From assembly GCF_014267175.1 (NCBI RefSeq), contig NZ_JACMTR010000002.1, forward strand, positions 1,658,501 to 1,722,500: 64,000 nt of DNA. The letters run 5' to 3'. The notes beneath the pieces are model-generated. The model worked only from the letters and a program-made list of their open reading frames with translations. It made no database searches and had not been told where the DNA came from. This DNA is from Pseudonocardia sp. C8. GTDB taxonomy: Bacteria; Actinomycetota; Actinomycetes; Mycobacteriales; Pseudonocardiaceae. A program made the position numbers and the translations under genes. Of the stretch, positions 42,186-50,407 are shown piece after piece; the first letter of the stretch is position 1, and the number at the start of each line of letters is the position of its first letter.

Positions 42186-43138
42186 GCATGCTGGAGGTGC
42201 GGGACCTCACCGTCGAGGTCGCGACCGCGAGCGGGCCGACCGTCGTGGTCGACCGGGTGGGGCTGTCGGTGGCGGCGGGGGAGACCCTCGGGCTCGTCGG
42301 CGAGTCCGGCTCGGGCAAGACGCTGACCTCGCTGGCGATCCTGCGACTGCTCGGGTCGTCCGCGCGGATCGCCGGGGGCAGCGTGGTTCTCGACGGCACC
42401 GAGCTCACCGAGCTCGACGAGCGCCGCATGCGCGAGGTGCGCGGCGGCCGGATCGGCATGGTGTTCCAGGAGCCGATGACCGCACTCGACCCCGCCTACA
42501 CCGTGGGCGAGCAGGTCGCCGAGACCGTGCGCCGGCACCTGCGGCTGTCCCGCCGGGAGGCGTGGCGGCGGGCGGTGGCCGCGCTGGACCGGGTCGGGAT
42601 CCCGTCGGCGGCGCAGCGGGCCCGGGACTACCCGCACCACTTCTCCGGTGGCATGCGGCAGCGGGTGGTGATCGCCATCGCGCTGTCCTGCGACCCGGTG
42701 CTGCTGCTGGCCGACGAGCCGACCACCGCCCTCGACGTGACCGTCCAGGAACAGATCCTCACGCTGCTCGCCGGGCTGCGCGACGAGTCCGGGCTGGCGA
42801 TGGTGTTCGTCTCGCACGACCTCGGGGTGATCGCCGACATCTGCGACCGGGTCGCGGTGATGTACGCGGGCCAGATCGTGGAGACGGCGCCGGTGCGGGA
42901 GCTGTTCGCCCGGCCGCGACACCCGTACACGGATGCGTTGCTGCGCTGTGTCCCCGGGCCGGTCGGGACCCGGCTCGCGACGATCCCCGGCACCGTCCCG
43001 CCGTTCGAGCACCTGCCGGCCGGGTGCCGCTTCGCGCCGCGCTGCGGCCACGCCGCGCCGATCTGCGAGGAACCGGTCGAGCTGACCGACGGCGTCCGCT
43101 GCGTCCGCGCCGGCGAGCTGGTGGGGGAGCGCGCATGA
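42182..43138 (+). CDS. ABC transporter ATPase, DppD/OppD type
   Basis: A 318-residue ATPase. Walker A is GESGSGKT, the signature FSGGMRQRV, Walker [13 protein letters not shown], and the C-terminal oligopeptide-transporter extension contains a cysteine-rich region (C-R-F-A-P-R-C ... C). It powers transport with the DppF-type partner. GTG at 42182 overlaps the previous stop; ATG at 42188 is an alternative start. Confidence 0.93.
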   Translation: MSMLEVRDLTVEVATASGPTVVVDRVGLSVAAGETLGLVGESGSGKTLTSLAILRLLGSSARIAGGSVVLDGTELTELDERRMREVRGGRIGMVFQEPMTALDPAYTVGEQVAETVRRHLRLSRREAWRRAVAALDRVGIPSAAQRARDYPHHFSGGMRQRVVIAIALSCDPVLLLADEPTTALDVTVQEQILTLLAGLRDESGLAMVFVSHDLGVIADICDRVAVMYAGQIVETAPVRELFARPRHPYTDALLRCVPGPVGTRLATIPGTVPPFEHLPAGCRFAPRCGHAAPICEEPVELTDGVRCVRAGELVGERA

Positions 43139-44136
43139 GCCCGCTGCTGGAGGTCGACGGCCTGGCGAAGGCCTTCCCGGCCCGGTCCGGGATCGGCCGT
43201 CGGCGGGTCTGGGTGCGCGCCGTGCGGGACGTGTCGTTCACCCTCGAGCGCGGCCGAACCCTCGGCGTGGTCGGCGAGTCCGGATCCGGCAAGTCGACCG
43301 CGGCCCGGTTGCTGCTCGGGCTCGTCCGTCCGGACCGGGGCACCGTCCGGCTGGGCGGTGACGACGTGCTGGCCGCACGGGGGGACCGGCTGCACGCCCT
43401 GCGCCGCCGCATGCCGATGGTCTTCCAGGACCCGTACTCCTCGCTGGACCCGACCTGGACGGTGCGGGACATCGTGACGGAGCCGCTGCGGCTCGACGGC
43501 GTGCGTGACCGGGCCCGGCTCGGCGACCGTGCGCAGGAGCTCCTGGACCTGGTCGGGCTCGGCCCGGCGTTCGCCCAGCGCTATCCGCACGAGCTCTCCG
43601 GCGGGCAGCGGCAACGGATCGCGCTGGCCCGGGCGCTGGCGTGCGAGCCGGACCTCGTCGTGCTCGACGAGGCCGTCGCCGCCCTCGACGTCTCCACCCG
43701 GGCCGGGATCATCGGGCTGCTGCAGAACCTGCAGGAGCAGCTGGGCCTGTCCTACCTGTTCATCTCGCACGACCTCGCGCTCGTCCGGGTCGTCGCCCAC
43801 GATCTGGCCGTGATGTATCTGGGGCGGATCGTCGAGCGAGGCCCGACCGACCGCGTCTACGCCGAGCCGGCCCATCCCTACACCCGGTCGTTGATCGCGG
43901 CCGCACCCGTCCCGGACCCGGAGGTGCAGCGCCGCCGGGAACGCCCGCCGGTGCGCGGCGAGGTGCCCAGCGCCCTCGCGATCCCGGACGGCTGCGCGTT
44001 CCATCCGCGCTGCCCGCTGGCCACCGACGTCTGCCGCACGAGCCCGCCGCCCACGATCGGGCTCCCCGGCGGGCACGTCGCCGACTGCCACCACACCACG
44101 CCGGAGCTCGAACCCGCACGGAAAGGAACGTCGTGA
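43135..44136 (+). CDS. ABC transporter ATPase, DppF/OppF type
   Basis: A 333-residue ATPase with Walker A GESGSGKS, signature LSGGQRQRI, Walker B VVLDEAVAALD, and a C-terminal cysteine motif (HPRCPLATDVC). It is the second ATPase of the importer. ATG at 43135 overlaps the DppD stop by 4 bases. Operon structure (SBP, two permeases, two ATPases) is complete and has no missing part. Confidence 0.93.
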   Translation: MSPLLEVDGLAKAFPARSGIGRRRVWVRAVRDVSFTLERGRTLGVVGESGSGKSTAARLLLGLVRPDRGTVRLGGDDVLAARGDRLHALRRRMPMVFQDPYSSLDPTWTVRDIVTEPLRLDGVRDRARLGDRAQELLDLVGLGPAFAQRYPHELSGGQRQRIALARALACEPDLVVLDEAVAALDVSTRAGIIGLLQNLQEQLGLSYLFISHDLALVRVVAHDLAVMYLGRIVERGPTDRVYAEPAHPYTRSLIAAAPVPDPEVQRRRERPPVRGEVPSALAIPDGCAFHPRCPLATDVCRTSPPPTIGLPGGHVADCHHTTPELEPARKGTS

Positions 44137-45095
44137 GCACACTCGACTACCGCAAGGGCCTGCACGACCTGGGCGGCGGCTGCCACGCGTGGCTGCTCCC
44201 GGACGGCAGCTGGGGCTGGAGCAACTCCGGCCTGATCACCGGCTCCGGTACCTCGTTGATGGTCGACACCCTGTTCGACCTGGACCTCACCCGGGAGATG
44301 CTGGACGGCATCCGGCCGGTGACCGACACCCATCCGGTCGGCACGCTGGTCAACACGCACTCCGACGGCGACCACGTGTTCGGCAACCAGCTGCTGGCCG
44401 AGCGGGACGTCGAGATCGTCGCCTCGGAGGCCGCCGCCGAGCTGATGACCCAGGAGGCGGTGGCGGCCCTGCAGAACGTGAAGGCGCTGGACGGCCCGAC
44501 CGGGGACTTCGCCCGGCACATCTTCGGTCCGTTCGACTTCGCACCGGTCGTCGCGACCGGGCCGGACCGGACCTTCGCAGGCGAGGAGAGCATCGACGTC
44601 GGCGGCCGCGAGGTGCGGCTGATCCAGGTCGGCCCCGCGCACACCGCGGGCGACACGCTCGTGCACGTCCCGGACGCGCGGCTGCTCTACGCCGGGGACA
44701 TCCTGTTCGTCGGCGGGACGCCGATCGCCTGGGCGGGCCCGATCGACCGCTGGATCGCGGCGCTGGACCGCATCCTCGACATGGACGTGCGGACCATCGT
44801 CCCCGGGCACGGCCCGGTCAGCGACAAGGCCGAGGTCAGCAGCATGCGGGAGTACCTGGTGTTCGTGGAGCGCGAGGCCCGCACCCGGTTCGAGGACGGC
44901 CTGCCGGTGGACCAGGCCATCGACTCGATCGACCTCGGGCGGTACGGCGACCTTCCCGAGCACGGCAGGCTCGCCCAGAACGTCCTCAACGTCTACCAGC
45001 AGCTGGATCCCGCCATGGAACGCCCGGACCGGTTGACCGTGCTGTCCCGGATCGCGGCGCTGGAGGGCTTCCCCTCGCCGGAGGTGACCCGCTGA
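44133..45095 (+). CDS. MBL-fold metallo-hydrolase
   Basis: A 320-residue metallo-beta-lactamase-fold protein. The metal motif reads THSDGDHVFGN: the first His, the Asp and the last His of HxHxDH remain but the middle His is Asp. Further ligand blocks are GPAHTAGDT, YAGDILFVGG and PGHGPVSD. Many proteins with HxDxDH are active hydrolases (quinoprotein relay-type or lactonase-like). GTG at 44133 overlaps the ATPase stop. It may hydrolyse a lactone or thioester of the imported compound. Confidence 0.86.
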   Translation: MSTLDYRKGLHDLGGGCHAWLLPDGSWGWSNSGLITGSGTSLMVDTLFDLDLTREMLDGIRPVTDTHPVGTLVNTHSDGDHVFGNQLLAERDVEIVASEAAAELMTQEAVAALQNVKALDGPTGDFARHIFGPFDFAPVVATGPDRTFAGEESIDVGGREVRLIQVGPAHTAGDTLVHVPDARLLYAGDILFVGGTPIAWAGPIDRWIAALDRILDMDVRTIVPGHGPVSDKAEVSSMREYLVFVEREARTRFEDGLPVDQAIDSIDLGRYGDLPEHGRLAQNVLNVYQQLDPAMERPDRLTVLSRIAALEGFPSPEVTR

Positions 45096-46024
45096 TGCGC
45101 TTCGTCACCTACGCCTCGGCCGCGGGCGACGACCGCGTCGGGCTCGTCGACGGGGACCGGGTGCACGGTCTCGAGCCGGGCGTCACCCTGCTCGGGCTGC
45201 TGGAGTCCGACGGCCTGGACGCGGCCGGGGAGCGGGCGCAGGCCGACCCGGTCGAGACCGTCGACCTCGACGGCCTGACCCTGCGGGCGCCCCTGGAACC
45301 CCGGTCGATCCGGGACTGCATGGGCTTCCTGCAGCACCTGCGCAACTGCTCGGCCGCCTCCGACCTGGAGCTCGACGAGCGGCACCACCAGTTCCCGGTC
45401 TTCTACTTCTCCAACCCGGCCGCCGTCGTCGGGCCGTACGACGAGGTGCCGATCTCGCCGAACTGCCGGCGCTTCGACTACGAGCTCGAGATCGCCGCCG
45501 TGATCGGCAAGCCGGGCGCGACGATCCCGCTGGACCGGGCCGAGGAGCACATCGCGGGGTACATGCTGCTGTGCGACTGGAGCGGGCGTGACCTCCAGAT
45601 GAACGAGATGGCGCTGCGACTCGGACCGGCGAAGGGCAAGGACGGTGCCAACACGCTCGGGCCGATGCTCGTGACCCCGGACGAGATCGAGCCGTTCCGC
45701 TCGAAGAACGCGTTCGCACTGAACATGACCGGGTACGTCAACGGTGAGCTGGTCAGCGAGGGCAGCTGGGACACCGTCGACTGGGGCTTCCCGGACATGA
45801 TCACGTACACGTCGCGCGGGACGCGGCTGCGCCCCGGTGACGTGATCGGCTCGGGAACGGTGCCCACCGGGTGCCTGTTCGAGCACTTCGCGATGGACCC
45901 CGACGGGTTCCGCGGCTGGCTGCAACCGGGTGACGAGGTGCGCCTGGTCGTCGAACGGCTCGGCGAGCTGCGGCAGCGCATCGTGCCGGGCGTGCCCGCC
46001 GAACCGTTGAGCTCGGGCTACTGA
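45095..46024 (+). CDS. Fumarylacetoacetate hydrolase family protein
   Basis: A 309-residue FAH-family enzyme. It has an N-terminal MRFVTYASAAGDDRVGLVDG, a metal-site region RFDYELEIAAVIGKPG with a conserved glutamate pair, and C-terminal GDVIGSGTVPTGC. The family cleaves or decarboxylates beta-diketo-type acids or hydrates 2-oxo-dienoates, with Mg or Ca. ATG at 45095 shares one base with the previous stop (TGATG) and has GGAGG upstream. Reaction type is unresolved. Confidence 0.9.
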   Translation: MRFVTYASAAGDDRVGLVDGDRVHGLEPGVTLLGLLESDGLDAAGERAQADPVETVDLDGLTLRAPLEPRSIRDCMGFLQHLRNCSAASDLELDERHHQFPVFYFSNPAAVVGPYDEVPISPNCRRFDYELEIAAVIGKPGATIPLDRAEEHIAGYMLLCDWSGRDLQMNEMALRLGPAKGKDGANTLGPMLVTPDEIEPFRSKNAFALNMTGYVNGELVSEGSWDTVDWGFPDMITYTSRGTRLRPGDVIGSGTVPTGCLFEHFAMDPDGFRGWLQPGDEVRLVVERLGELRQRIVPGVPAEPLSSGY

Positions 46025-47502
46025 TGGGCACCCTGGCCGGGCTGTGGGAGGCGGCTGTCGCCCGGCACGGCGCGGCCGGCTTCCTCCACTTCCACGACGT
46101 CGACACCGGCGACACCGTGTGCTGGACCTACACCGAGTTCGACGACCGGGTCGCGCGGGTCGCCGGCGGTCTCGGCATCGGGCCGGGCGACACCGTGCAC
46201 CTGGCGCTCGGGAACTGCCCGGCGTTCGTCGCCGTGTGGCTCGCCGCCGCGCGGGTGGGCGCGCGGATCGTCCCGGCCGATCCCCGCGCCACCGAGGCGG
46301 AGCTCGCCGAGCAGATCCGCCGCACGCGTCCGGTGGTCGGGGTGTGCGCGGCCGCCCGCGCGGCGCCGTACCGGGCAGCGGCCGGGGGCACCCGCGTCCT
46401 GGAACTGACCGAGACGGCGGCCGACCTCGACGACGGCGCACCGCTCGTCGGGACCCCGCGGACCGGGTCGGCCGCGGCCGGGGACGTCCTGGCGATCATG
46501 TTCACCTCGGGCACGACCGCGGCGCCCAAGGGCGTGCTGCTCACGCAGGCGCTCTACGCGTTCACCGGGGAGACGATGGCCCGTGCCGCCCGGCTGTCCG
46601 CCCGGCACCGGTGGTTCGTGGTGCTGCCGCTCTTCCACGCCAACGCGCAGTACTACTGCTTCGCCTCGGCGATCGCGGTCGGCGCGTCGGTGGCGCTGGC
46701 GTCGCGGTTCACTGCCTCCGGCTGGCGCGCCCAGGCCGCCGGGCTCGGTGTCACGCACGCCAGCCTGTTCGCCGCGCCGGCCCGGATGATCCTCGCCCGG
46801 GACCCGGGAGGTGACCCGCTCGCGCTGGAGCACGTGTGGTTCGCCCAGAACCTCACCCGGGACGAGTACGAGCGGCTCGCGGCGCTCACCGGCTGCCGTC
46901 CGCGGCAGCTGTACGGGATGACCGAGACCGGACCCGCCGTGCTCACCGACACCGGCCCCGAGCCCGTTCCGGACACGATCGGTACGCCGACCGAGGGCTG
47001 CCTGGTCCGGCTCGCCGCCGACCCCGGCGGTGGTCTCCCGCACCTGGAGGTGGGCGGGCAGCCCGGGCACACGCTGTTCCTCGGCTACCTCGACGACCCC
47101 GGCACCACGGCGGCGGCCTTCACCGACGACGGCTGGTTCCGGACCGGGGACCGGGCGACCGTCGACGACGACGGCCGGTACCGGTTCGGCGGGCGGGGCG
47201 GCGACATCGTCAAGGTCGGCGGGGAGAACGTCAGCCTGACCGAGGTCGAGGCCGTGCTCGCCACCCATCCCGCGATCTTCGAGGTCGTCGCGGTGGGGGC
47301 TCCGGATCCGGTGCTCGACGAGACCGTCGCCGCGGTCTACGTCCCGGCCGGGGCCGCGCCCTCCGAGGAGGAACTGCTGGCCTGGAGCGCGCAGCGGCTC
47401 GCGCCCGCGCGCCGGCCGCGCCGGTTCCTGGCCGTCGACGAGCTCCCGCGCACCAGCGTCGGGAAGATCAAGCGGTTCCAGGTCGGGCAGTTGCTGCGGT
47501 GA
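46024..47502 (+). CDS. Acyl-CoA synthetase (AMP-binding), second copy
   Basis: A 492-residue AMP-forming ligase with MFTSGTTAAPKGVLLT, YGMTETGP, DDGWFRTGDRATVDDDGRY, and the C-terminal catalytic lysine in TSVGKIKRFQV. It is separate from the ligase at 34869. ATG at 46024 overlaps the preceding stop by one base (TGATG). It ends the importer operon and probably activates the carboxylate imported or produced in the operon. Confidence 0.92.
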   Translation: MGTLAGLWEAAVARHGAAGFLHFHDVDTGDTVCWTYTEFDDRVARVAGGLGIGPGDTVHLALGNCPAFVAVWLAAARVGARIVPADPRATEAELAEQIRRTRPVVGVCAAARAAPYRAAAGGTRVLELTETAADLDDGAPLVGTPRTGSAAAGDVLAIMFTSGTTAAPKGVLLTQALYAFTGETMARAARLSARHRWFVVLPLFHANAQYYCFASAIAVGASVALASRFTASGWRAQAAGLGVTHASLFAAPARMILARDPGGDPLALEHVWFAQNLTRDEYERLAALTGCRPRQLYGMTETGPAVLTDTGPEPVPDTIGTPTEGCLVRLAADPGGGLPHLEVGGQPGHTLFLGYLDDPGTTAAAFTDDGWFRTGDRATVDDDGRYRFGGRGGDIVKVGGENVSLTEVEAVLATHPAIFEVVAVGAPDPVLDETVAAVYVPAGAAPSEEELLAWSAQRLAPARRPRRFLAVDELPRTSVGKIKRFQVGQLLR

Positions 47503-47505
47503 GGG

Positions 47506-47544
47506 CCGGCGACGGCCCGGCCCGTTGCGGCCGGTCGTCGCCGG
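47506..47544 (+). terminator. Candidate terminator after the importer operon
   Basis: An 8-bp stem CCGGCGAC/GTCGCCGG (47506-47513 with 47537-47544) enclosing a GC-rich loop that can itself pair (GGCC/GGCC). It begins 3 bases after the stop at 47502. No T-run follows, as is common in actinobacteria, so function is uncertain. Confidence 0.4.
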
Positions 47545-47605
47545 AGCAGGTGCCGCGCCCGTCGTGTCGCCGGACGGTCGCCGGCCTGCGACGACGGACA
47601 GTCGA

Positions 47606-47621
47606 TCAAACACATGTTCGA
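47606..47621 (+). promoter_or_regulatory. LexA (SOS) box of the displaced HNH gene
   Basis: The sequence TCAAAC-ACAT-GTTCGA differs at one position from the mycobacterial/actinobacterial LexA box TCGAAC-N4-GTTCGA. It is followed by a -10-like TAGAAT (47623-47628) and, 6 bases later, the ATG at 47635, a spacing typical of a leaderless transcript. DUF222/HNH (REP13E12) genes are known members of the LexA regulon in mycobacteria, which supports the call. The gene it served now starts behind an IS at 49097. Confidence 0.75.
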
Positions 47622-47622
47622 A

Positions 47623-47656
47623 TAGAATGAGGGCATGCCCAGCGACCGGCTGTGAT
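47623..47656 (+). other. Original promoter and start of the HNH gene, now a 6-codon ORF
   Basis: A -10-like TAGAAT is followed by the original ATG (47635). The frame reads M-P-S-D-R-L and then stops at TGA (47653-47655), supplied by the left end of the IS. The first five residues equal the N-terminus of the intact gene at 49097. Thus any transcript from the SOS promoter can translate only a 6-residue peptide before running antisense into the IS. Confidence 0.75.
47636..47650 (+). repeat. 15-bp target-site duplication, left copy
   Basis: TGCCCAGCGACCGGC immediately precedes the IS left end and is repeated exactly at 49098-49112 after the right end. It marks the staggered cut made on insertion. 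The duplicated bases are codons 1-6 of the HNH gene. Confidence 0.85.
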
Positions 47657-47659
47657 GTC

Positions 47660-47728
47660 TCAGGACATGGGTGACAGCTCTGCATCAGGACATCGGTGAC
47701 GGTTGATGTGTCAGGACTTCGGTGACGT
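47660..47728 (+). repeat. Iterated 18-bp units at the IS left end (three copies)
   Basis: Copies at 47660-47677 (TCAGGACATGGGTGACAG), 47685-47702 (TCAGGACATCGGTGACGG) and 47711-47728 (TCAGGACTTCGGTGACGT), spaced 25-26 bases. Two matching copies lie inverted at the right end. They are probably transposase-binding sites. Confidence 0.75.
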
Positions 47729-49006
47729 TCCCGGGTTCTTCGGGCGTCTTCCGCGGGGGCGGCCGTTGCCGACGTAGCGGATGCCGGGAGCGGGTCGGGT
47801 TCGCTCGACGAGGATCTCGCCGTCGAGGTCGGTGACGATGATCTTGTCGCCTGGTTGGTCTCCGTCGGTGACGATGAGGACCTGTCCGAACGCGTGCTCG
47901 CCGCCGATCTTGTAGTGCACCTTGTCGAGGTAGAGGACTCCGGCGGAGTTCACCGTTCTCAGCCGTGTGCCGGCGGGCAGGTCTGCGGGCGGGGTCGGCC
48001 GGGGCGCCACGACGGGGGCCGGTGGCCGGTAGACGGGCCGGTCCGGCTTCGGGCGGGGTGGGTCGGCCGTGGCAGTGGCCTCCCACGCAGCCAGCGGTGT
48101 GATCCGTCCGGGCAGCCCCTGGTGAGGGCGCTCGGAGTTGTAGAGGTGGTCGAACGCGTCGATCTGGGCCTGGAGCTCGGCGAGTGTGGCGGCCAGCGGC
48201 TGCTTGTCGAGGTAGCGGAACAGGGTCTGGTGGAAGCGTTCGTTCTTGCCCTGGGTGGTCGGCTTGTGCGGCTTGCCGGTGATCGCCTCGGTGCCCAGCG
48301 CGGCGACATGTGCCACGAGCCGGCCGACCATGCCCCGTCGCGACGGGTTGAGCGCGAGCCCATTGTCCGACAGCAGCCGTTGCGGCACGCCGTGGGCGGC
48401 CACGGCCTTGTCGAAGACCGCGATCGCGTCCTTGGCGGTCTCACCGGCCGCGGCGTGAGAGGCAAGCGCGTAGCGGGAATGGTCGTCGATGAGCTGGAAG
48501 ATCACGCACTTGCGACCGCCGGTCAGCACGTACTCGGTGGCATCGAGCTGCCAGCACGCGTTCGGCGCCGGGTAGACGAACCGCCGCCACGCCGAGCGGG
48601 GCTTCTTACGCGGCTCGCGTCGGGCGACACCGGCCTCACGGAAGATCCTTGCCAACGACGCCGTCGAGGGCACCGATCCCAGGCCCATCGCGCACATCTT
48701 CTCGTGAACACTGATCGGGCCGTGGTCCAGACCGGACGCTTCAAGCGCGGCCCGCACCGCAACAGCGTGGGCCTTGACCTGCTCGGTCAGCTTCGACGGA
48801 CTCGATCCCGGACGCCTGGACCTGGGCACGAGCACTGCTGCGGGCCCGTCAACGCGAGCGCGCTTCCGCAGCTCATAGAACGACTTGCGCGAGATGTTGT
48901 GCTCGATGCAGAACGTCGAAACCGCCCCCCGCGGCGCGTCATCAGGCCACTGCGAGATCGCGAGGCGGACACGAGGGTCGATGGGGTCATGGGCGGCCAC
49001 CGCCAC
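47711..49006 (-). CDS. IS481-family transposase
   Basis: A 431-residue DDE transposase. The N-terminal helix-turn-helix contains HNISRKSFYELRKRA. The catalytic rve-like core has the first Asp in QLDATEY, the second Asp in LSDNG and the Glu in GKNERFHQTL, with the IS481-typical YNSERPHQGLPGRITP near the core end. The C-terminal ~110 residues are proline-rich and then form a beta-rich domain (VLYLDKVHYKIGGEH...DLDGEIL). The frame is intact, so the element may still be mobile. Confidence 0.93.
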   Translation of the reverse strand: MAVAAHDPIDPRVRLAISQWPDDAPRGAVSTFCIEHNISRKSFYELRKRARVDGPAAVLVPRSRRPGSSPSKLTEQVKAHAVAVRAALEASGLDHGPISVHEKMCAMGLGSVPSTASLARIFREAGVARREPRKKPRSAWRRFVYPAPNACWQLDATEYVLTGGRKCVIFQLIDDHSRYALASHAAAGETAKDAIAVFDKAVAAHGVPQRLLSDNGLALNPSRRGMVGRLVAHVAALGTEAITGKPHKPTTQGKNERFHQTLFRYLDKQPLAATLAELQAQIDAFDHLYNSERPHQGLPGRITPLAAWEATATADPPRPKPDRPVYRPPAPVVAPRPTPPADLPAGTRLRTVNSAGVLYLDKVHYKIGGEHAFGQVLIVTDGDQPGDKIIVTDLDGEILVERTRPAPGIRYVGNGRPRGRRPKNPGTSPKS

Positions 49007-49045
49007 AGCCTCACGACGGAAGTGTCACCACCAACAACACCCACA

Positions 49046-49088
49046 GCGTCACCGATGTCCTGACACAGGACCGTCACCGATGTCCTGA
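49046..49088 (-). repeat. Iterated 18-bp units at the IS right end (two copies)
   Basis: Inverse copies of the left-end unit at 49046-49063 and 49071-49088, 25 bases apart, next to the right terminal repeat. They reinforce the element boundaries and suggest cooperative binding by the transposase. Confidence 0.72.
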
Positions 49089-49096
49089 GACATGAC

Positions 49097-50380
49097 ATGC
49101 CCAGCGACCGGCTCGCCGCCGCGCACCGCCTGCTCACCGAGGCGATCGCCGCACTCGACGAGGTCGCGGGCCCGGCCGCCTCCGATGACGAGCTGCTGTC
49201 GGTGCTGACCCTGTGCGAGGGCGCGGTCCGCCGGTTGGACCGGGTCACCGTGTCCTCGATCGCGACACTGGAGCGGCGGGGTACGTTCACCGAGCGCGGC
49301 TACCGCACCCCGGCGGCGGGGTTGGCGGACCTGCTGAACTGGGAGCGTTCGGAGGCGCGGCGCCGCACCCGGGCGGCCGAGCAGGTGCATCCGCGTACCG
49401 GGTTGGATGGCGGCGTGCAGCCGCCGCGGTTGCCGGCGACCGCGCAGCGGTTCGCCGAGGGCCGGATCGGGCTGCGGCACGTGGACGTGATCGCCTCCGT
49501 GCTGGACTCGCATGCGGCACGCCGGGTGTCCCCGGAGCGGCTGGCCGCGGCCGAGGAGAAGATCGCCGAACACGCCTGTGTGTACAACCCCTCCGAGCTG
49601 CACACCTGGGCCCGCCGGTTGATCGAGGCCCTGGACGAGGACGGCGCGGAACCCGACGACGCCCCGCCGCCGCAGCGCAACACGCTCAAGGTGGTCGCGC
49701 ACCGCAGCGGCTCGGGGGGCCGGATCAGCGGCCGGTTCGACGACGCCGCCCGGTTCGACGCGATCGCCGCCGCCGTCGACGCCCTGGCCGCGCCGCGGGA
49801 CCACCTCGACGACCGCCGGCCCGAGGAGCGCCAGGCCGACGCGTTGTCCGAGCTGTGCGCGCAGGTCCTCGAGCGCGGCGAGCTGCCCGAGACCGGTGGG
49901 CGGCGGCCGATGCTGAACGTGCTGATCGGGCTGGAGGACCTGCAGCGGCGGGCGCAGGGCGCGCTGCTGGACTTCGGCGGCCAGGTCAGCCCGGAGAGCC
50001 TGCGGATGCTGGCCTGCGACGCCGCCGTCGTCCCGATCGTGATGAACGGCGCCGGCCAGCCCCTCGACGTCGGCCGGGCCACGCGCACCATCCCGGACGG
50101 GCTGCGCCGCGCGGTCACCGCCCGCGACCGCGGCTGCGCCCACCCCGGCTGTGACCGGCCCCCGTCCTGGTGCGAGGTCCACCACATCGTGCCCTGGGAA
50201 CACGGCGGCGACACCGCACTGTCGAACACGGTCATGGTGTGCAAGGTGCACCATCGGCTGCTGCACCATCCCGGGTGGGTGGTGCGGATCCGCGACGGGT
50301 TACCGGAGTTCGTGCCGCCCCGCTGGATCGACCCGCTGCAACAACCACGCCGCCAACCCCGCCCCGCCACCGCGGCATGA
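49097..50380 (+). CDS. HNH endonuclease with DUF222 (13E12-type)
   Basis: A 427-residue protein. The N-terminal DUF222 region spans about residues 15-300 and contains TERGYRTPAAGLADLLNWERSEARRR-type blocks. The C-terminal HNH domain has AHPGCDRPPSWCEVHH, PWEHGG and VCKVHHRLLHH: zinc-binding cysteines plus the HNH histidines. These proteins are abundant in actinobacteria; their exact cellular role is unsettled. The ATG is formed by the IS right end: its last base A joins TG of the target duplication, so the whole coding sequence is intact although its promoter and LexA box are 1.46 kb upstream, beyond the IS. Expression now depends on the IS or read-through. Confidence 0.9.
   Translation: MPSDRLAAAHRLLTEAIAALDEVAGPAASDDELLSVLTLCEGAVRRLDRVTVSSIATLERRGTFTERGYRTPAAGLADLLNWERSEARRRTRAAEQVHPRTGLDGGVQPPRLPATAQRFAEGRIGLRHVDVIASVLDSHAARRVSPERLAAAEEKIAEHACVYNPSELHTWARRLIEALDEDGAEPDDAPPPQRNTLKVVAHRSGSGGRISGRFDDAARFDAIAAAVDALAAPRDHLDDRRPEERQADALSELCAQVLERGELPETGGRRPMLNVLIGLEDLQRRAQGALLDFGGQVSPESLRMLACDAAVVPIVMNGAGQPLDVGRATRTIPDGLRRAVTARDRGCAHPGCDRPPSWCEVHHIVPWEHGGDTALSNTVMVCKVHHRLLHHPGWVVRIRDGLPEFVPPRWIDPLQQPRRQPRPATAA
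49098..49112 (+). repeat. 15-bp target-site duplication, right copy
   Basis: Exact copy of 47636-47650, directly after the IS right end. Its first two bases supply TG of the regenerated ATG start codon of the HNH gene. Confidence 0.85.
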
Positions 50381-50407
50381 CCGTGGCGTGGAGCTGACTC
50401 GTCCGGG

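Larger units (their letters stand above)
47651..49097 (-). mobile_element. Complete IS481-family insertion sequence, 1447 bp
   Basis: Bounded by imperfect terminal inverted repeats: the left end starts TGTGATGTCTCAGGACAT and the right end reads TGTCATGTCTCAGGACAT on the complement. Both begin with TGT, typical of the family, and are flanked by a 15-bp duplication. Within the ends an 18-bp unit based on TCAGGACATCGGTGACGG is iterated about every 25 bases: three copies at left (47660, 47685, 47711) and two at right in inverse orientation (49046-49063, 49071-49088). One transposase gene fills the element on the minus strand. The exact terminal base is set by the target duplication and could move by one or two. 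Confidence 0.88.
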
